Source of the DNA: Desulfobacterales bacterium
GTDB taxonomy: Bacteria > Desulfobacterota > Desulfobacteria > Desulfobacterales > JAUWMJ01
NCBI GenBank assembly: GCA_030613225.1
Contig: JAUWMJ010000004.1
Span: forward strand, 1-22,629
Direction of reading: 5' to 3'
DNA: 22,629 nt
In this document: piece after piece, positions 15,638 to 22,629 of the stretch
Layout of the letters: every line of letters begins with the position of its first letter
How positions within the stretch are numbered: the first letter of the stretch is position 1
Position numbers and translations under genes: made by a program
The notes under the pieces: model-generated
What the model saw: only the letters and a program-made list of their open reading frames with translations
Databases searched by the model: none
Told to the model about the DNA's origin: nothing

Positions 15638-15879
15638 TAAGCTGGCTACATAAATGCTGATAATTGCCTATACATTGATTAATAAAAAGCAGCCGTTTGA
15701 CCCGGCGCATTTGAGCGCCGATTAATATATTTTCCATTTTCGGATAGAGAGCCCGTTGATGGACGTGAGGTATAAACACCTCTGGAAGGACAATCCTGGG
15801 CTTCTCACTGAAGTGATAAGTTTGTTTAAGAGATGATTTGCAGACCGTAGCAGGTGGCATACCGGATAAACGTAACGAT
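15638..15879. repeat. Dispersed repeat, copy 2 of 2
   Basis: This is the partner of 12342-12609. A 126-codon minus frame spans it (15534-15914) but has no counterpart in the other copy and no recognisable domain, so I treat the region as non-coding repeat rather than a gene. It directly adjoins the small inverted-repeat element at 15893-16009. The flank 15513-15637 holds only the upstream region of the 191-residue protein gene. Confidence 0.6.
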
Positions 15880-15892
15880 AACTGGGGCGATT

Positions 15893-16009
15893 TCGATCGG
15901 GCTAAGCTAACCATTTGATAAACAGCATAGAACCAAGCCGTTTATAACGGCTTATTGTTAAACATATTTCATGAATTATCAACCACTTATCGTGGCCCGA
16001 CCCCCTTTG
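15893..16009 (+). mobile_element. Miniature element with GGGGTCGGGCC-type ends, copy B
   Basis: The right half (from 15933) matches copies A and C, ending in CGTGGCCCGACCCCCTTTG. The left half, GGGCTAAGCTAACCATTTGA, matches the left end of the element at 22151. Both ends are therefore present with no transposase between, as in a MITE. An internal stem AAGCCGTT/AACGGCTT is perfect here. The flank to the next gene (16010-16174) shows nothing else. Confidence 0.7.
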
Positions 16010-16174
16010 CACCCCTCCTCTAAGTATGACTGTTTATTGTTTAGAGAATACATTTAAAAATCCTGTCTCTTTTATTTGATCACAAAAGGAAAGTTACCGT
16101 AGTTGCAGAAAAGAATAAATTAAAACCGATTTAATGATTACGTTTCATTATAGGGGGAAAAATACTGAAGCTCC

Positions 16175-17191
16175 TTAAGTAATATCTACTACGATGGGTC
16201 TGTGATCACTGGGGTATCGATCCCGGTCATTGACCGGTCGAGATGCGTCAATCGCAGAATCATATACATTATGTGCAATTCGAGGATTCGAATAACGTCC
16301 TTCAAGTGCCGGGGATAAGAGTATATGATCCAGCAAAACAGGACGATCATCTATTTCATCTATAAAATCATTAAATCTTGCGGTATATAAATCAGAATTG
16401 GGAACATTACCAATTAAAACATGTTTAAACTGTCGTTCCGGGTGGTAACTGCTGCCGATAATTATATCTGCAACACCATGTGTAAGATAATTTTTCTCAA
16501 AATAATCAATACCAGGTCCATCATTAAAATCACCAGTAATTGCAACAAGTGATTCAGAATCATTCTCATACAAATTGTCGAGATACTCACGTGTATGCAT
16601 TGCCTCAGTACTGATTCTTCGTCTATTCTTTAATGCAGCTACTATAAAATCGTGTCTTCGATTTGGATCTTCCCACATCTGACGCTGCTGGTTAACAAAT
16701 TTTGATTTTGTGTGAAGGGAAATTATTCGAATCGATTCATCAGTATCACTGATGGTACCATCTATAGCAAAAGGATCACGGGTAAAGTGATAAGACTCAA
16801 GAAAAGTATCCCCATCTATATCAGCCATCCACTCTTCCAGCATGCTACTGGTTAAATCATCATTAACCTGCTGAGCATTATTTAATTTTCCATTCTGTTT
16901 CACAAGGATATATACTTTTTGGGCTCGGCCATCTACTCCTCCAAAAGTGTTATATAGTTTCTGACCGCTATCAGTTAAAAACCCATCGACAAATAAATCC
17001 ATTTCACGCGGATCACTCGGTCCTTCCTGAATGGTAAGCACATCCGGATCAATCGATAAAATCACGTTTGCAACCCGCTGGGCCAGGTTTTGAACACTCT
17101 CAATCCCCCTATGCGAAATTCGCCAACCAATTTGACCGTTCCCTACAAACCAATTATTCATCCATTCAATATTCCAATCCATAAGTCTCAT
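16175..17191 (-). CDS. Endonuclease/exonuclease/phosphatase (EEP) family protein
   Basis: This 338-residue protein has the full EEP (DNase I/exonuclease III-like) motif set: N7 (MDWNIEW), E56 (TIQEGP), H160 (SLHTKS), D221/N223 (TGDFND), D288/H289 (LLDHILLSP) and D329/H330 (YPSDHRP). The fold hydrolyses phosphodiesters in nucleic acids, or phosphates in inositol or sphingolipids. The choice cannot be read here, although the overall shape is nearer to nuclease-like bacterial members than to phospholipases. There is no signal peptide. AGGAGTGC precedes the ATG at 17191. The gene lies 49 bp after the DUF2278 gene and probably shares its transcript. Confidence 0.88.
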   Translation of the reverse strand: MRLMDWNIEWMNNWFVGNGQIGWRISHRGIESVQNLAQRVANVILSIDPDVLTIQEGPSDPREMDLFVDGFLTDSGQKLYNTFGGVDGRAQKVYILVKQNGKLNNAQQVNDDLTSSMLEEWMADIDGDTFLESYHFTRDPFAIDGTISDTDESIRIISLHTKSKFVNQQRQMWEDPNRRHDFIVAALKNRRRISTEAMHTREYLDNLYENDSESLVAITGDFNDGPGIDYFEKNYLTHGVADIIIGSSYHPERQFKHVLIGNVPNSDLYTARFNDFIDEIDDRPVLLDHILLSPALEGRYSNPRIAHNVYDSAIDASRPVNDRDRYPSDHRPIVVDIT

Positions 17192-17240
17192 AATGCACTC
17201 CTATTGGTTATTAAAACGAAATTTCATCAATTATAGAAAT

Positions 17241-18236
17241 TTAAAAAACGATGGTACAACCCTGACCAATAACATCTCTTTTTGTATATTGAACCCCATG
17301 AATTTTTATGCCTTTATCATCGAGCAATGTAATGATGCCTCCTTTATTACTTAGCTGTAGCGTATCTCCCGGAAGAGTAATAGTAATCACCTCACCGGGT
17401 TCAAGGGTTTGGGGAGGTAATGGATGTTTGCGTTTGTTTTTATCTGCCAGTGACCATCCAGACAACTCAATGCTGCCAGCGGTGGTGTTGAGTAGCATCA
17501 CCCTTTCCCTTCCGGGATCATGACCAGCCGGATTTACCATTGCCGCAATAATAACAATACTTTTCTCTTCCGGCGGCAGCTTGCCTTCCCCGATACAATC
17601 ACCGCCCACGTCATCTGTGTGCCAGCACTGAGACTGAAAAGCCAGAAATACGGCAACCCACCTTTTCTCATCCGGGAAATGGATCAACATACCTCCATCC
17701 TGCCAAACACCATTATATTTCTTAAACGGCTCCACGCTGCCCTGATTCATATGAATATCATGAATTCCATTACCGGGTTTAAATCCAAAATATTTATCCC
17801 GTTTATTATTCTCCGGTCCCCAGCGTTCACCAAAAGCATAAATAATTGCATTCTCATCCCCCAATGACCGCTGGACATAAAAATCGATTTTTTCGTTCAG
17901 ATCGTTATCCGGTCCTGGTACATCATATGGCAGCGACACCATCTTCTGTGGATCAAACAGGTTACCCCGGATATAATCCATGGCCAATCCCCCTGGTCGG
18001 CAGTTAACTTCCGTAAAACCAGGCTGTAATTCCGACATGTCATCTGTAATCGGATGAACAAATTGCTCGTCAATCAAATAAAGCAGTTCTGAAGGATGTT
18101 TTTTGGATTTAACATTGATGGCGATGCGATAATCCTCCTCATCAACAATATGAATTTGGTAATGGGGCGATTGGCCAAAACCTAAGCGCCGTGCAATTGG
18201 TCTGCCTTTCAGTACACCGTAATTCTTCAGGGTCAT
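17241..18236 (-). CDS. DUF2278 family protein with C-terminal lamin-tail (LTD)-like domain
   Basis: This is a 331-residue protein. Residues 1-220 show the DUF2278 hallmarks: YGVLKGRPIARRLGFGQSPH, SELLYLIDEQFVHPIT, LDYIRGNLFD-like MDYIRGNLFD, YAFGERWGPE, HDIHMNQG (159-166) and FLAFQSQCWHTDD (197-209). Conserved His and Asp in the last two suggest a metal-dependent enzyme, but no activity is known to me. Residues about 226-329 form an immunoglobulin-like lamin-tail domain (VMLLNTTAGSIELSGWSLAD, LEPGEVITITLPG), a module found in bacterial secreted nucleases and phosphatases. No signal peptide. GGAGG lies five bases before the ATG. Middle gene of a likely three-gene transcript: metallopeptidase, DUF2278, EEP. 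Confidence 0.85.
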   Translation of the reverse strand: MTLKNYGVLKGRPIARRLGFGQSPHYQIHIVDEEDYRIAINVKSKKHPSELLYLIDEQFVHPITDDMSELQPGFTEVNCRPGGLAMDYIRGNLFDPQKMVSLPYDVPGPDNDLNEKIDFYVQRSLGDENAIIYAFGERWGPENNKRDKYFGFKPGNGIHDIHMNQGSVEPFKKYNGVWQDGGMLIHFPDEKRWVAVFLAFQSQCWHTDDVGGDCIGEGKLPPEEKSIVIIAAMVNPAGHDPGRERVMLLNTTAGSIELSGWSLADKNKRKHPLPPQTLEPGEVITITLPGDTLQLSNKGGIITLLDDKGIKIHGVQYTKRDVIGQGCTIVF

Positions 18237-18344
18237 AAAACCTCCATTGCTTAATCTACAGAAATATGCGCTGATCTAATGAAGCGAATACATTTTGAAG
18301 GAAAATATCATCTATAATATTTCCCTTAGTTTTCCCGATTTTAC

Positions 18345-19673
18345 TTAGGCGAAGTGTTTAAATGTTCGATTTATCAAAGCAGCTTTTGAGTGATCTTTTT
18401 CAAAGGCAAATATTGTTGCCGCCAGTGCGTGTCGTGCTGTTGCTCCATTAATCTGTGAAAACGTCGCTTTACCGGAAACGAGCTGGTCAGCCATCGAATC
18501 AACAATTCGCTGGTCTTTTGATGTAAAGTCACCCAGGTCCTTATAGCTCTGGTTACCCAATGACGGAAATTTATTTGAAACCAGCACTTCGGCTGCAAGC
18601 TCTGCTGATCGTGCCAGCTCTGCGATGGGCATGCTTGCAAAGATTATGGGTGTGTTGTTAAGATGCCATGTGATGTTATCTCCCGGATTGCCTAGAAGAT
18701 TAAGACGTGAAGTAAGTTCATCAGCCAGGCTATCATGCCCATCACCAATCAATCGGAGGGCTGCTATATTGAGCAAATTACGGATATAACCTGTTGGGTG
18801 TGGCTCCGGAAAATCATTGAAACCTTCATCAGTCTGGTAAAATACCCATTGATCTATCGTACCAAATTGTATTATCTGCTGCAGAGAAGTTATTGCAGCT
18901 CCACCGCAATTCAATAATCCGACGATATCTGCCTGTGCTTCATTTGCCCAGGTTCTCCATAATTTCGAGAGAAACTCTCCTCCTGAATATTCGATTTGGT
19001 GATCTACACCATATGGTGCTAGATCTACCGACACATTCGGGATATTTACTTCACCATTATTTACTGCTGATTTCATTCTATTATCGAGCACGTTATCAAT
19101 GTCTTCGGGGAGCCCCTCCACTGTGGCATATGTGTCGTGGCCTGTTTCATGGGGAAGGGCAAGCCATTGCCAGACGTTATCAAAAGCTGCATGCGGAAGA
19201 TTTATGATTGCAAACGGTCTGTTCCAACCAGGCGGATTTGTATAGTATCCTCCTAAACCTCCTTCACCCCCATAAACAAGAGGTGCTGCATCAGAAGAGT
19301 AAGCTATCTTATCATCAGGTATCGAGGAAATGAAACGTTGAAAGATGTCTGTTACAACTTTATCGGCAGCTCTCAACTCAACCGGCGTAATTGCAGTATA
19401 TCGTTGAATGACAGCGCTTCGATAGCGTTCCCAAAACTCAATTAGATCTGTAAGTCCGTCCGGATCATTTTGCTGGTAAAATTGAGTCGCCTCCGCAAAA
19501 AAAACAGATAGCTGCTGAAGCTCATCTTCATAAACAGCAAGTCCTGGCGTTCGTCGTGCAAGCTCGATGACTTTCTCGACTTCCAGCAGATCGACCTCTA
19601 TCCGTCTATGCATAGATTCTAAAAGATCATTCCATATTAAAGAATCATTAAAGGTACTATTTAATCTTGTCAT
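18345..19673 (-). CDS. Zinc metallopeptidase-like protein (HETGH)
   Basis: This 442-residue protein has LPHETGHD at 173-180, an HExxH zinc-binding motif. It is followed about 65 residues later by WANEAQADIVGLL, where E245 and D249 fit the third-ligand helix (NExxAD) of gluzincins. The N-terminal 120 residues are helical; the centre has a glycine-rich LVYGGEGGLGGYYTNP edge strand; the C-terminal half is helical, with no other recognised domain. It resembles no named peptidase, so substrate is unknown. No signal peptide is seen. AAAGGAG precedes the ATG at 19673, and the upstream DNA is a transposon left-end relic, so the native promoter may be lost or supplied by the transposon. It heads the three-gene set; a weak dyad (about 18298-18325) precedes the DUF2278 gene. 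Confidence 0.78.
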   Translation of the reverse strand: MTRLNSTFNDSLIWNDLLESMHRRIEVDLLEVEKVIELARRTPGLAVYEDELQQLSVFFAEATQFYQQNDPDGLTDLIEFWERYRSAVIQRYTAITPVELRAADKVVTDIFQRFISSIPDDKIAYSSDAAPLVYGGEGGLGGYYTNPPGWNRPFAIINLPHAAFDNVWQWLALPHETGHDTYATVEGLPEDIDNVLDNRMKSAVNNGEVNIPNVSVDLAPYGVDHQIEYSGGEFLSKLWRTWANEAQADIVGLLNCGGAAITSLQQIIQFGTIDQWVFYQTDEGFNDFPEPHPTGYIRNLLNIAALRLIGDGHDSLADELTSRLNLLGNPGDNITWHLNNTPIIFASMPIAELARSAELAAEVLVSNKFPSLGNQSYKDLGDFTSKDQRIVDSMADQLVSGKATFSQINGATARHALAATIFAFEKDHSKAALINRTFKHFA

Positions 19674-19711
19674 AATGATCTCCTTTCTCCTTAATGGTAA
19701 ACATGTGATGA

Positions 19712-19801
19712 AAAGTTCGTGTATCTATTCTTTACTTACGTGGCATATAACTCCCATATCAAAAGACCTTTATAAATATCAACTTATGTCCCCTATTCTT
19801 A
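19712..19801 (-). mobile_element. Y1 transposon left-end relic
   Basis: This matches the left end and first codons of transposase copy 1 (8637-8727). The start codons read MPRK and then stop at once. It lies less than 40 bp upstream of the metallopeptidase start and abuts a second, unrelated transposase fragment at 19802, so it is a composite junction. Confidence 0.7.
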
Positions 19802-19813
19802 GGGCTGCCACCG

Positions 19814-20317
19814 ATGCCACGAAAAAGCCGCAATGGTGCCTTCTGGGAAGACCGCTATCATGCGACCGCCATTCAAACTAATGAGCACTTAATCCGATGC
19901 ATTGCCTATATTGATTTAAACATGGTTCGCGCAGGTGTAGTAAAGCATCCCAACGAATGGAGTCACAGAGGATACAATGAAATCCAAAAGCCAAAGCAAA
20001 GATACGGCATTATTGACTTCAAAAGCTATATGAGTTTAGTCCAAATTGAAACTCATGATGAATTGAAGCAATCACATCAGCAATGGGTAGAAGAGGCTTT
20101 AAAACAATCAAAGATTGTTCGGGAAAGCAAGTTGACCCAAAGCATTGCCGTCGGAGATAAATCGTTCCTGGAACAAATCAAAGAACGGTTGGGAATTTGG
20201 GCCAAAGGCCGTAAAATTTATGAACGTGATGATGAATATCAGCTACGTGAAGGACAGACCGTTTATTGGCCTGACTCGGAGTATGAAAATACATTCGCTT
20301 GGAAATTAGTAAATTAA
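19814..20317 (+). pseudogene. Y1 transposase (second type), C-terminal fragment
   Basis: This frame of 167 codons starts inside a transposase. NGAFWEDRYHATAIQTNEHL, IRCIAYIDLNMVRAGVVKHP and SIAVGDKSFLEQIKERLGI are typical of the C-terminal two-thirds of RAYT-like transposases. The N-terminal Y1 domain with its HUH motif is absent, and the sequence begins at a junction with another transposon's left end, so the apparent ATG is fortuitous. The last codons run into the conserved 158-bp right end. It is the least decayed copy; a worse one is at 22257-22540. Confidence 0.82.
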
Positions 20318-20449
20318 ATAGTAATTCCTCACATGTGTCTTAGAAAGCCCATTTTACCCCCAAAATGATAGTGCTAAGCCTTATAAACGGCCTATTATTA
20401 AACACTTTTCATGAATTATCAACCACTTATCGTGGCCCGACCCCCTTTG
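20292..20449 (+). mobile_element. Transposon right end, copy C (158 bp)
   Basis: This has the same length as copy A, with five differences. It begins in the transposase's last codons and ends CGTGGCCCGACCCCCTTTG at 20449. Right after this point lies the interrupted minus-strand gene. It contains the AAGCC...GGCCT stem variant. Confidence 0.8.
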
Positions 20450-20707
20450 TGATGCCTTCATCTCGATTCGACAAACGCTGTTGGCCAATCTGGCGCCCTT
20501 GCTCAAAAAGTTCACAGACAGGAAGTTTTCTTCTAGAATGACGCGTTCGAGGCGGGAATCATAGTGCGGATCTCCTTGACTGTACGCAGGCGCTCCCATC
20601 TTCTCAGCCCTGGCATCGACCAGAGCTTCATACTCTTTACGATCCAAATCCGCTATTTGTTCACCAAACGGTTTGGATGTTGGCAATCTGCTTGGTATCT
20701 TCGCCAT
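20450..20707 (-). pseudogene. Short unknown gene, 3' end replaced by transposon end
   Basis: ATG at 20707 has a strong GAGGAGGAATAACC leader; an upstream extension to 20779 is less likely. The host part is exactly 86 codons (MAKIPSRLPTSKPFGEQIAD onward to RIEMKAS). At 20449 the frame enters the transposon right end, which supplies 22 further codons and a stop at 20381. The native C-terminus is lost. No family is recognised; the visible part is charged and probably helical (DLDRKEYEALVDARAEKMG). It may still be expressed as a chimera of 108 residues. Confidence 0.65.
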
Positions 20708-21064
20708 GGTTATTCCTCCTCTCTTGACCCTAACTATTGTCCTTCCATAAATGGCCTTTTTGCCCATTATCGACGTCAATCTGCGGAATCACTTGAGCAC
20801 ATAGGATCGAGCCATGGTAACATTATGAAATAATTTCAAAAGAGCTTAATAAAAAGGCCGTTTTTCGAGCTTAAACGCACCGTTTGGGGTATGAAATGGG
20901 CCATATAACAAAAATTATGTCATGGAGCTTTTCCTTATAAGCCCCTTTTCGTTATCAAAATAGGCTGTTAAAACCAAAATAAGCCTTAAAATCGACCTTT
21001 ATCTCCATAATTTCATTTAGTTACTTTGGCCCGACCCCAATACCGACCAATACCATGTGGACAT
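20708..21064. other. Gene-free stretch with a lone transposon terminus
   Basis: No gene is supported. It contains TGGCCCGACCCC at 21027-21038, the right-terminal motif of the GGGGTCGGGCC element, followed by AAT as the mirror of the ATTGGGG seen at 22148. Near 20855-20990 are AT-rich, weakly repetitive runs. It precedes the short gene and follows the membrane protein gene. Confidence 0.45.
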
Positions 21065-21799
21065 TTAAAGATTTTTGATTTTGAAATCGAGGTCAAGGAG
21101 TTTTAACTCGGCAGCTTCAACCTTACCTTTCAGAATTAGCTCCTTGGCTTTTGAGATCAATCCCTCAACTGCCCCGCGCTCTGGCTCCTCTACCTTTGAC
21201 TTGAGACTAAGATAGTTCTTGTTCAGAGCGGTCCAGCGCTGCTCAAGTTCTGCGAGCTTTTGCCTCCGCTCCGCAGGGGTTAGCCTCTGGACCGTAGATC
21301 CAAGAATACCTCTAATGGTGTCTCCAAAACGGTCTCCCAGGGTCTCGAACGCTTCTTCGACCTTTCGTATGTACATGCCGATAAGAAGTGAAATCATAGT
21401 CATCTCGCCGGACAGTTCTGATTTGCCTCTACTTACCAGATAACTGATGACTATCACGTAAACAATAGCTTGCAGGGCACGGAAATAGTAATCATATTTA
21501 TATTCAGCCCAGATGAATCCTTCTTCATCTCGTCTCACTCGGTACTGGTTCGCAAGATGGAAAAACACGCCGATCAGGGCCAGGGCCACGTAGGAGAAAT
21601 TGATTTTCAGCTCGTTTAACTGCCCCAGAAAAAAACCAGCGAAAAGTGCACCAACGATAAGCACCACCATGACCAAAAAGAATAACCAGAGCCCTTCAGC
21701 CCTCGGACCAGCTTCACCTCCTTCCTCTTTAGTTTCTTTCATACACAAATTCTTTGAATCATTTGCTTCGGTCTTATTTTTCAGGTCATTGTCATCCAT
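21065..21799 (-). CDS. Membrane protein with four TM helices and C-terminal coiled coil
   Basis: The frame is open to 21832, but the ATG at 21799 (MDDNDLKNK) follows AGGGGAGGG and is the likely start, giving 244 residues. After a charged, acidic N-terminus of about 35 residues come four hydrophobic segments: LWLFFLVMVVLIVGALFAGF, INFSYVALALIGVFFHLA, ALQAIVYVIVISYLVS and TMISLLIGMYI. The last 90 residues are charged and helical (PAERRQKLAELEQRW...LKSKVEEPE...KAKELILKGKVEAAELKLL), predicted as a cytoplasmic coiled coil. No named family is recognised. It could be a scaffold or sensor. Its neighbours are two genes damaged by transposon ends. Confidence 0.75.
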   Translation of the reverse strand: MDDNDLKNKTEANDSKNLCMKETKEEGGEAGPRAEGLWLFFLVMVVLIVGALFAGFFLGQLNELKINFSYVALALIGVFFHLANQYRVRRDEEGFIWAEYKYDYYFRALQAIVYVIVISYLVSRGKSELSGEMTMISLLIGMYIRKVEEAFETLGDRFGDTIRGILGSTVQRLTPAERRQKLAELEQRWTALNKNYLSLKSKVEEPERGAVEGLISKAKELILKGKVEAAELKLLDLDFKIKNL

Positions 21800-21907
21800 G
21801 ATACCCTCCCCTTTAAAAGTTATAAGCCCCATTCAATTGGTTGTATAGACTATTTTAACTTTCATTCTCAGACAGCTTTCACACGCCTTACTTGCTGGCT
21901 TTATCCA

Positions 21908-22150
21908 TTAACCAGCACATAATTGTCGCTTGACAGCACTCAGCCATGCAATCACCAGAACCGTTAGTAAATAGTCTATTATCCACCAATACTCAAAGAA
22001 TCTAGGCCGAAATATTATTACCAACGCAAACGCTCCCCAATGGCCGAAACAGTAACCACAGAAAAATAATTCCCGCCAAAAAGAATGTTTTTTCTTTGCC
22101 CATTCCCGCAAGGGTTTGAACAATTTGGTCTCTGAAACGGTAAAACCATT
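21908..22150 (-). pseudogene. DUF1360-like membrane protein, 5' end cut by transposon
   Basis: The native part is 80 codons: NGFTVSETKLFKPLREWAKK, FFCGYCFGHWGAFALVIIF and a hydrophobic segment, LLTVLVIAWLSAV. The TKLFKPLREW plus CGYCFGHW combination matches DUF1360, small membrane proteins of unknown function. An apparent start at 22249 adds 33 codons, but these are encoded by the transposon left end beginning GGGGTCGGGCCA at 22151. The native start and first membrane helix are lost. Probably non-functional. Confidence 0.7.
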
Positions 22151-22629
22151 GGGGTCGGGCCAGGCTAACCATTTGACATCATGTGACAAACAGCGTAGAA
22201 TCAAGCAGGCTAAGCAAAGGATGGTTAAATGGCACGCGCAAAAAGGCATTATCTACATTGAAACTCATGGATGAATTGAAGCAATCACATCAGCAATGGG
22301 TAAAAGAGGCTTTAAAACAATCAAAGATTGTTCGGGAAAGCAAGTGGACCTAAAGCATTGCCGTCTGAGATAAATCGTTCATGGAACAAATCAAAGAACG
22401 GTTGGGAATTCGGGCCAAAGGCCGTAAGATTTATGAATGTGATGATGAATATCAGCTACGTGAAGGACAGACCGTTTATGGTGATTGACCTGACTCGGAG
22501 TATGAAAATACATTCGCTCTGAAATTATTAAATTAAATGGCAATTCCTCAAATGTATCTTAGAAAGCCCATTTTACCCCCAAAATGATAGCGCTAAGCCT
22601 TATAAACGACCTATTATTAAGCACTTTTC
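22151..22629 (+). mobile_element. Internally deleted transposon with GGGGTCGGGCC left end (right end beyond window)
   Basis: The left end GGGGTCGGGCCAGGCTAACC starts at 22151 and matches copy B. A C-terminal transposase remnant follows (22257-22540), then the start of the conserved right end (copy D, from 22511). The remainder of the right end lies outside the window. The N-terminal Y1 domain is missing, so this is a non-autonomous deletion derivative. It sits in the DUF1360-like gene. Confidence 0.65.
22257..22540 (+). pseudogene. Y1 transposase (second type), decayed C-terminal remnant
   Basis: This aligns with the end of the 19814-20317 fragment (from ATTGAAACTCATG onward) with most bases identical. 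It carries a one-base insertion (CATGGATG for CATGATG), new stops where GACCTAAAG and TCTGAGAT replace GACCCAAAG and TCGGAGAT, and a small insertion near 22480. No protein can be made. Confidence 0.75.

Noticed and set aside
15534..15914. 126-codon minus-strand frame
   Set aside because: Spans the dispersed repeat but is not open in the partner copy at 12342-12609, and no family is recognised.
18295..18330. Rho-independent terminator between the metallopeptidase and DUF2278 genes
   Set aside because: The dyad GGAAAATAT/AATATTTCC is imperfect and AT-rich, with only a weak T run; not a convincing terminator.

Overview
The window looks like accessory DNA from a mesophilic Gram-negative bacterium. 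The density of decayed Y1 (REP-associated, HUH) transposases, a four-helix-bundle protein scrap and the YgiT/DUF4258 pair resemble Desulfobacterota genomes. That placement is inference only; there is no rRNA, tRNA or core marker to confirm it. Nearly every intact gene is on the minus strand, so transcription runs right to left.

Region 1 (1-3324) is an AT-rich surface-polysaccharide block. It holds a GtrB/DPM-like family 2 glycosyltransferase, a 581-residue polytopic membrane glycosyltransferase-like protein that ends in a carbohydrate-binding-like module, and the start of a second family 2 glycosyltransferase cut by the window edge. Region 2 (3325-5652) is mostly repeats: a transposase stub, two islands of short palindromic repeats, one transposon right end, and a small two-gene cassette (DUF4258 plus YgiT zinc finger) that looks like a toxin-antitoxin pair.

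Region 3 (about 6.1-19.7 kb) is the most striking part: a run of unrelated hydrolases on one strand. In transcription order (right to left) these are a HETGH metallopeptidase, a DUF2278-lamin-tail protein, an endonuclease/exonuclease/phosphatase, a Cys-rich membrane-anchored protein, a trypsin-fold serine protease, a DUF6765 (phospholipase C/P1 nuclease-like) protein, a permuted NlpC/P60 (YiiX-like) enzyme, a calcineurin-like phosphoesterase, a zinc amidase, and a staphylococcal-nuclease-like protein with an OB-like tail. None has an obvious cleavable signal peptide, and most have a strong GGAGG-type ribosome binding site. Fragments of Y1 transposases sit between several of them, so the array may have been assembled or shuffled by these elements.

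Region 4 (19.7-22.6 kb) is a transposon graveyard on the plus strand. It interleaves with three minus-strand genes: a four-TM coiled-coil membrane protein, a short conserved-looking gene cut off by one transposon end, and a DUF1360-like gene cut by another.

Three repeat systems can be defined from the sequence. The first is an element with GGGGTCGGGCC inverted termini and a conserved 158-bp right end. The second is an 11-base motif CCCNGTTNAAT that forms palindromes in two intergenic islands and also caps a 96-bp insertion inside a transposase gene, present twice. The third is a diverged pair of about 0.25-kb repeats at 12.3 and 15.6 kb.
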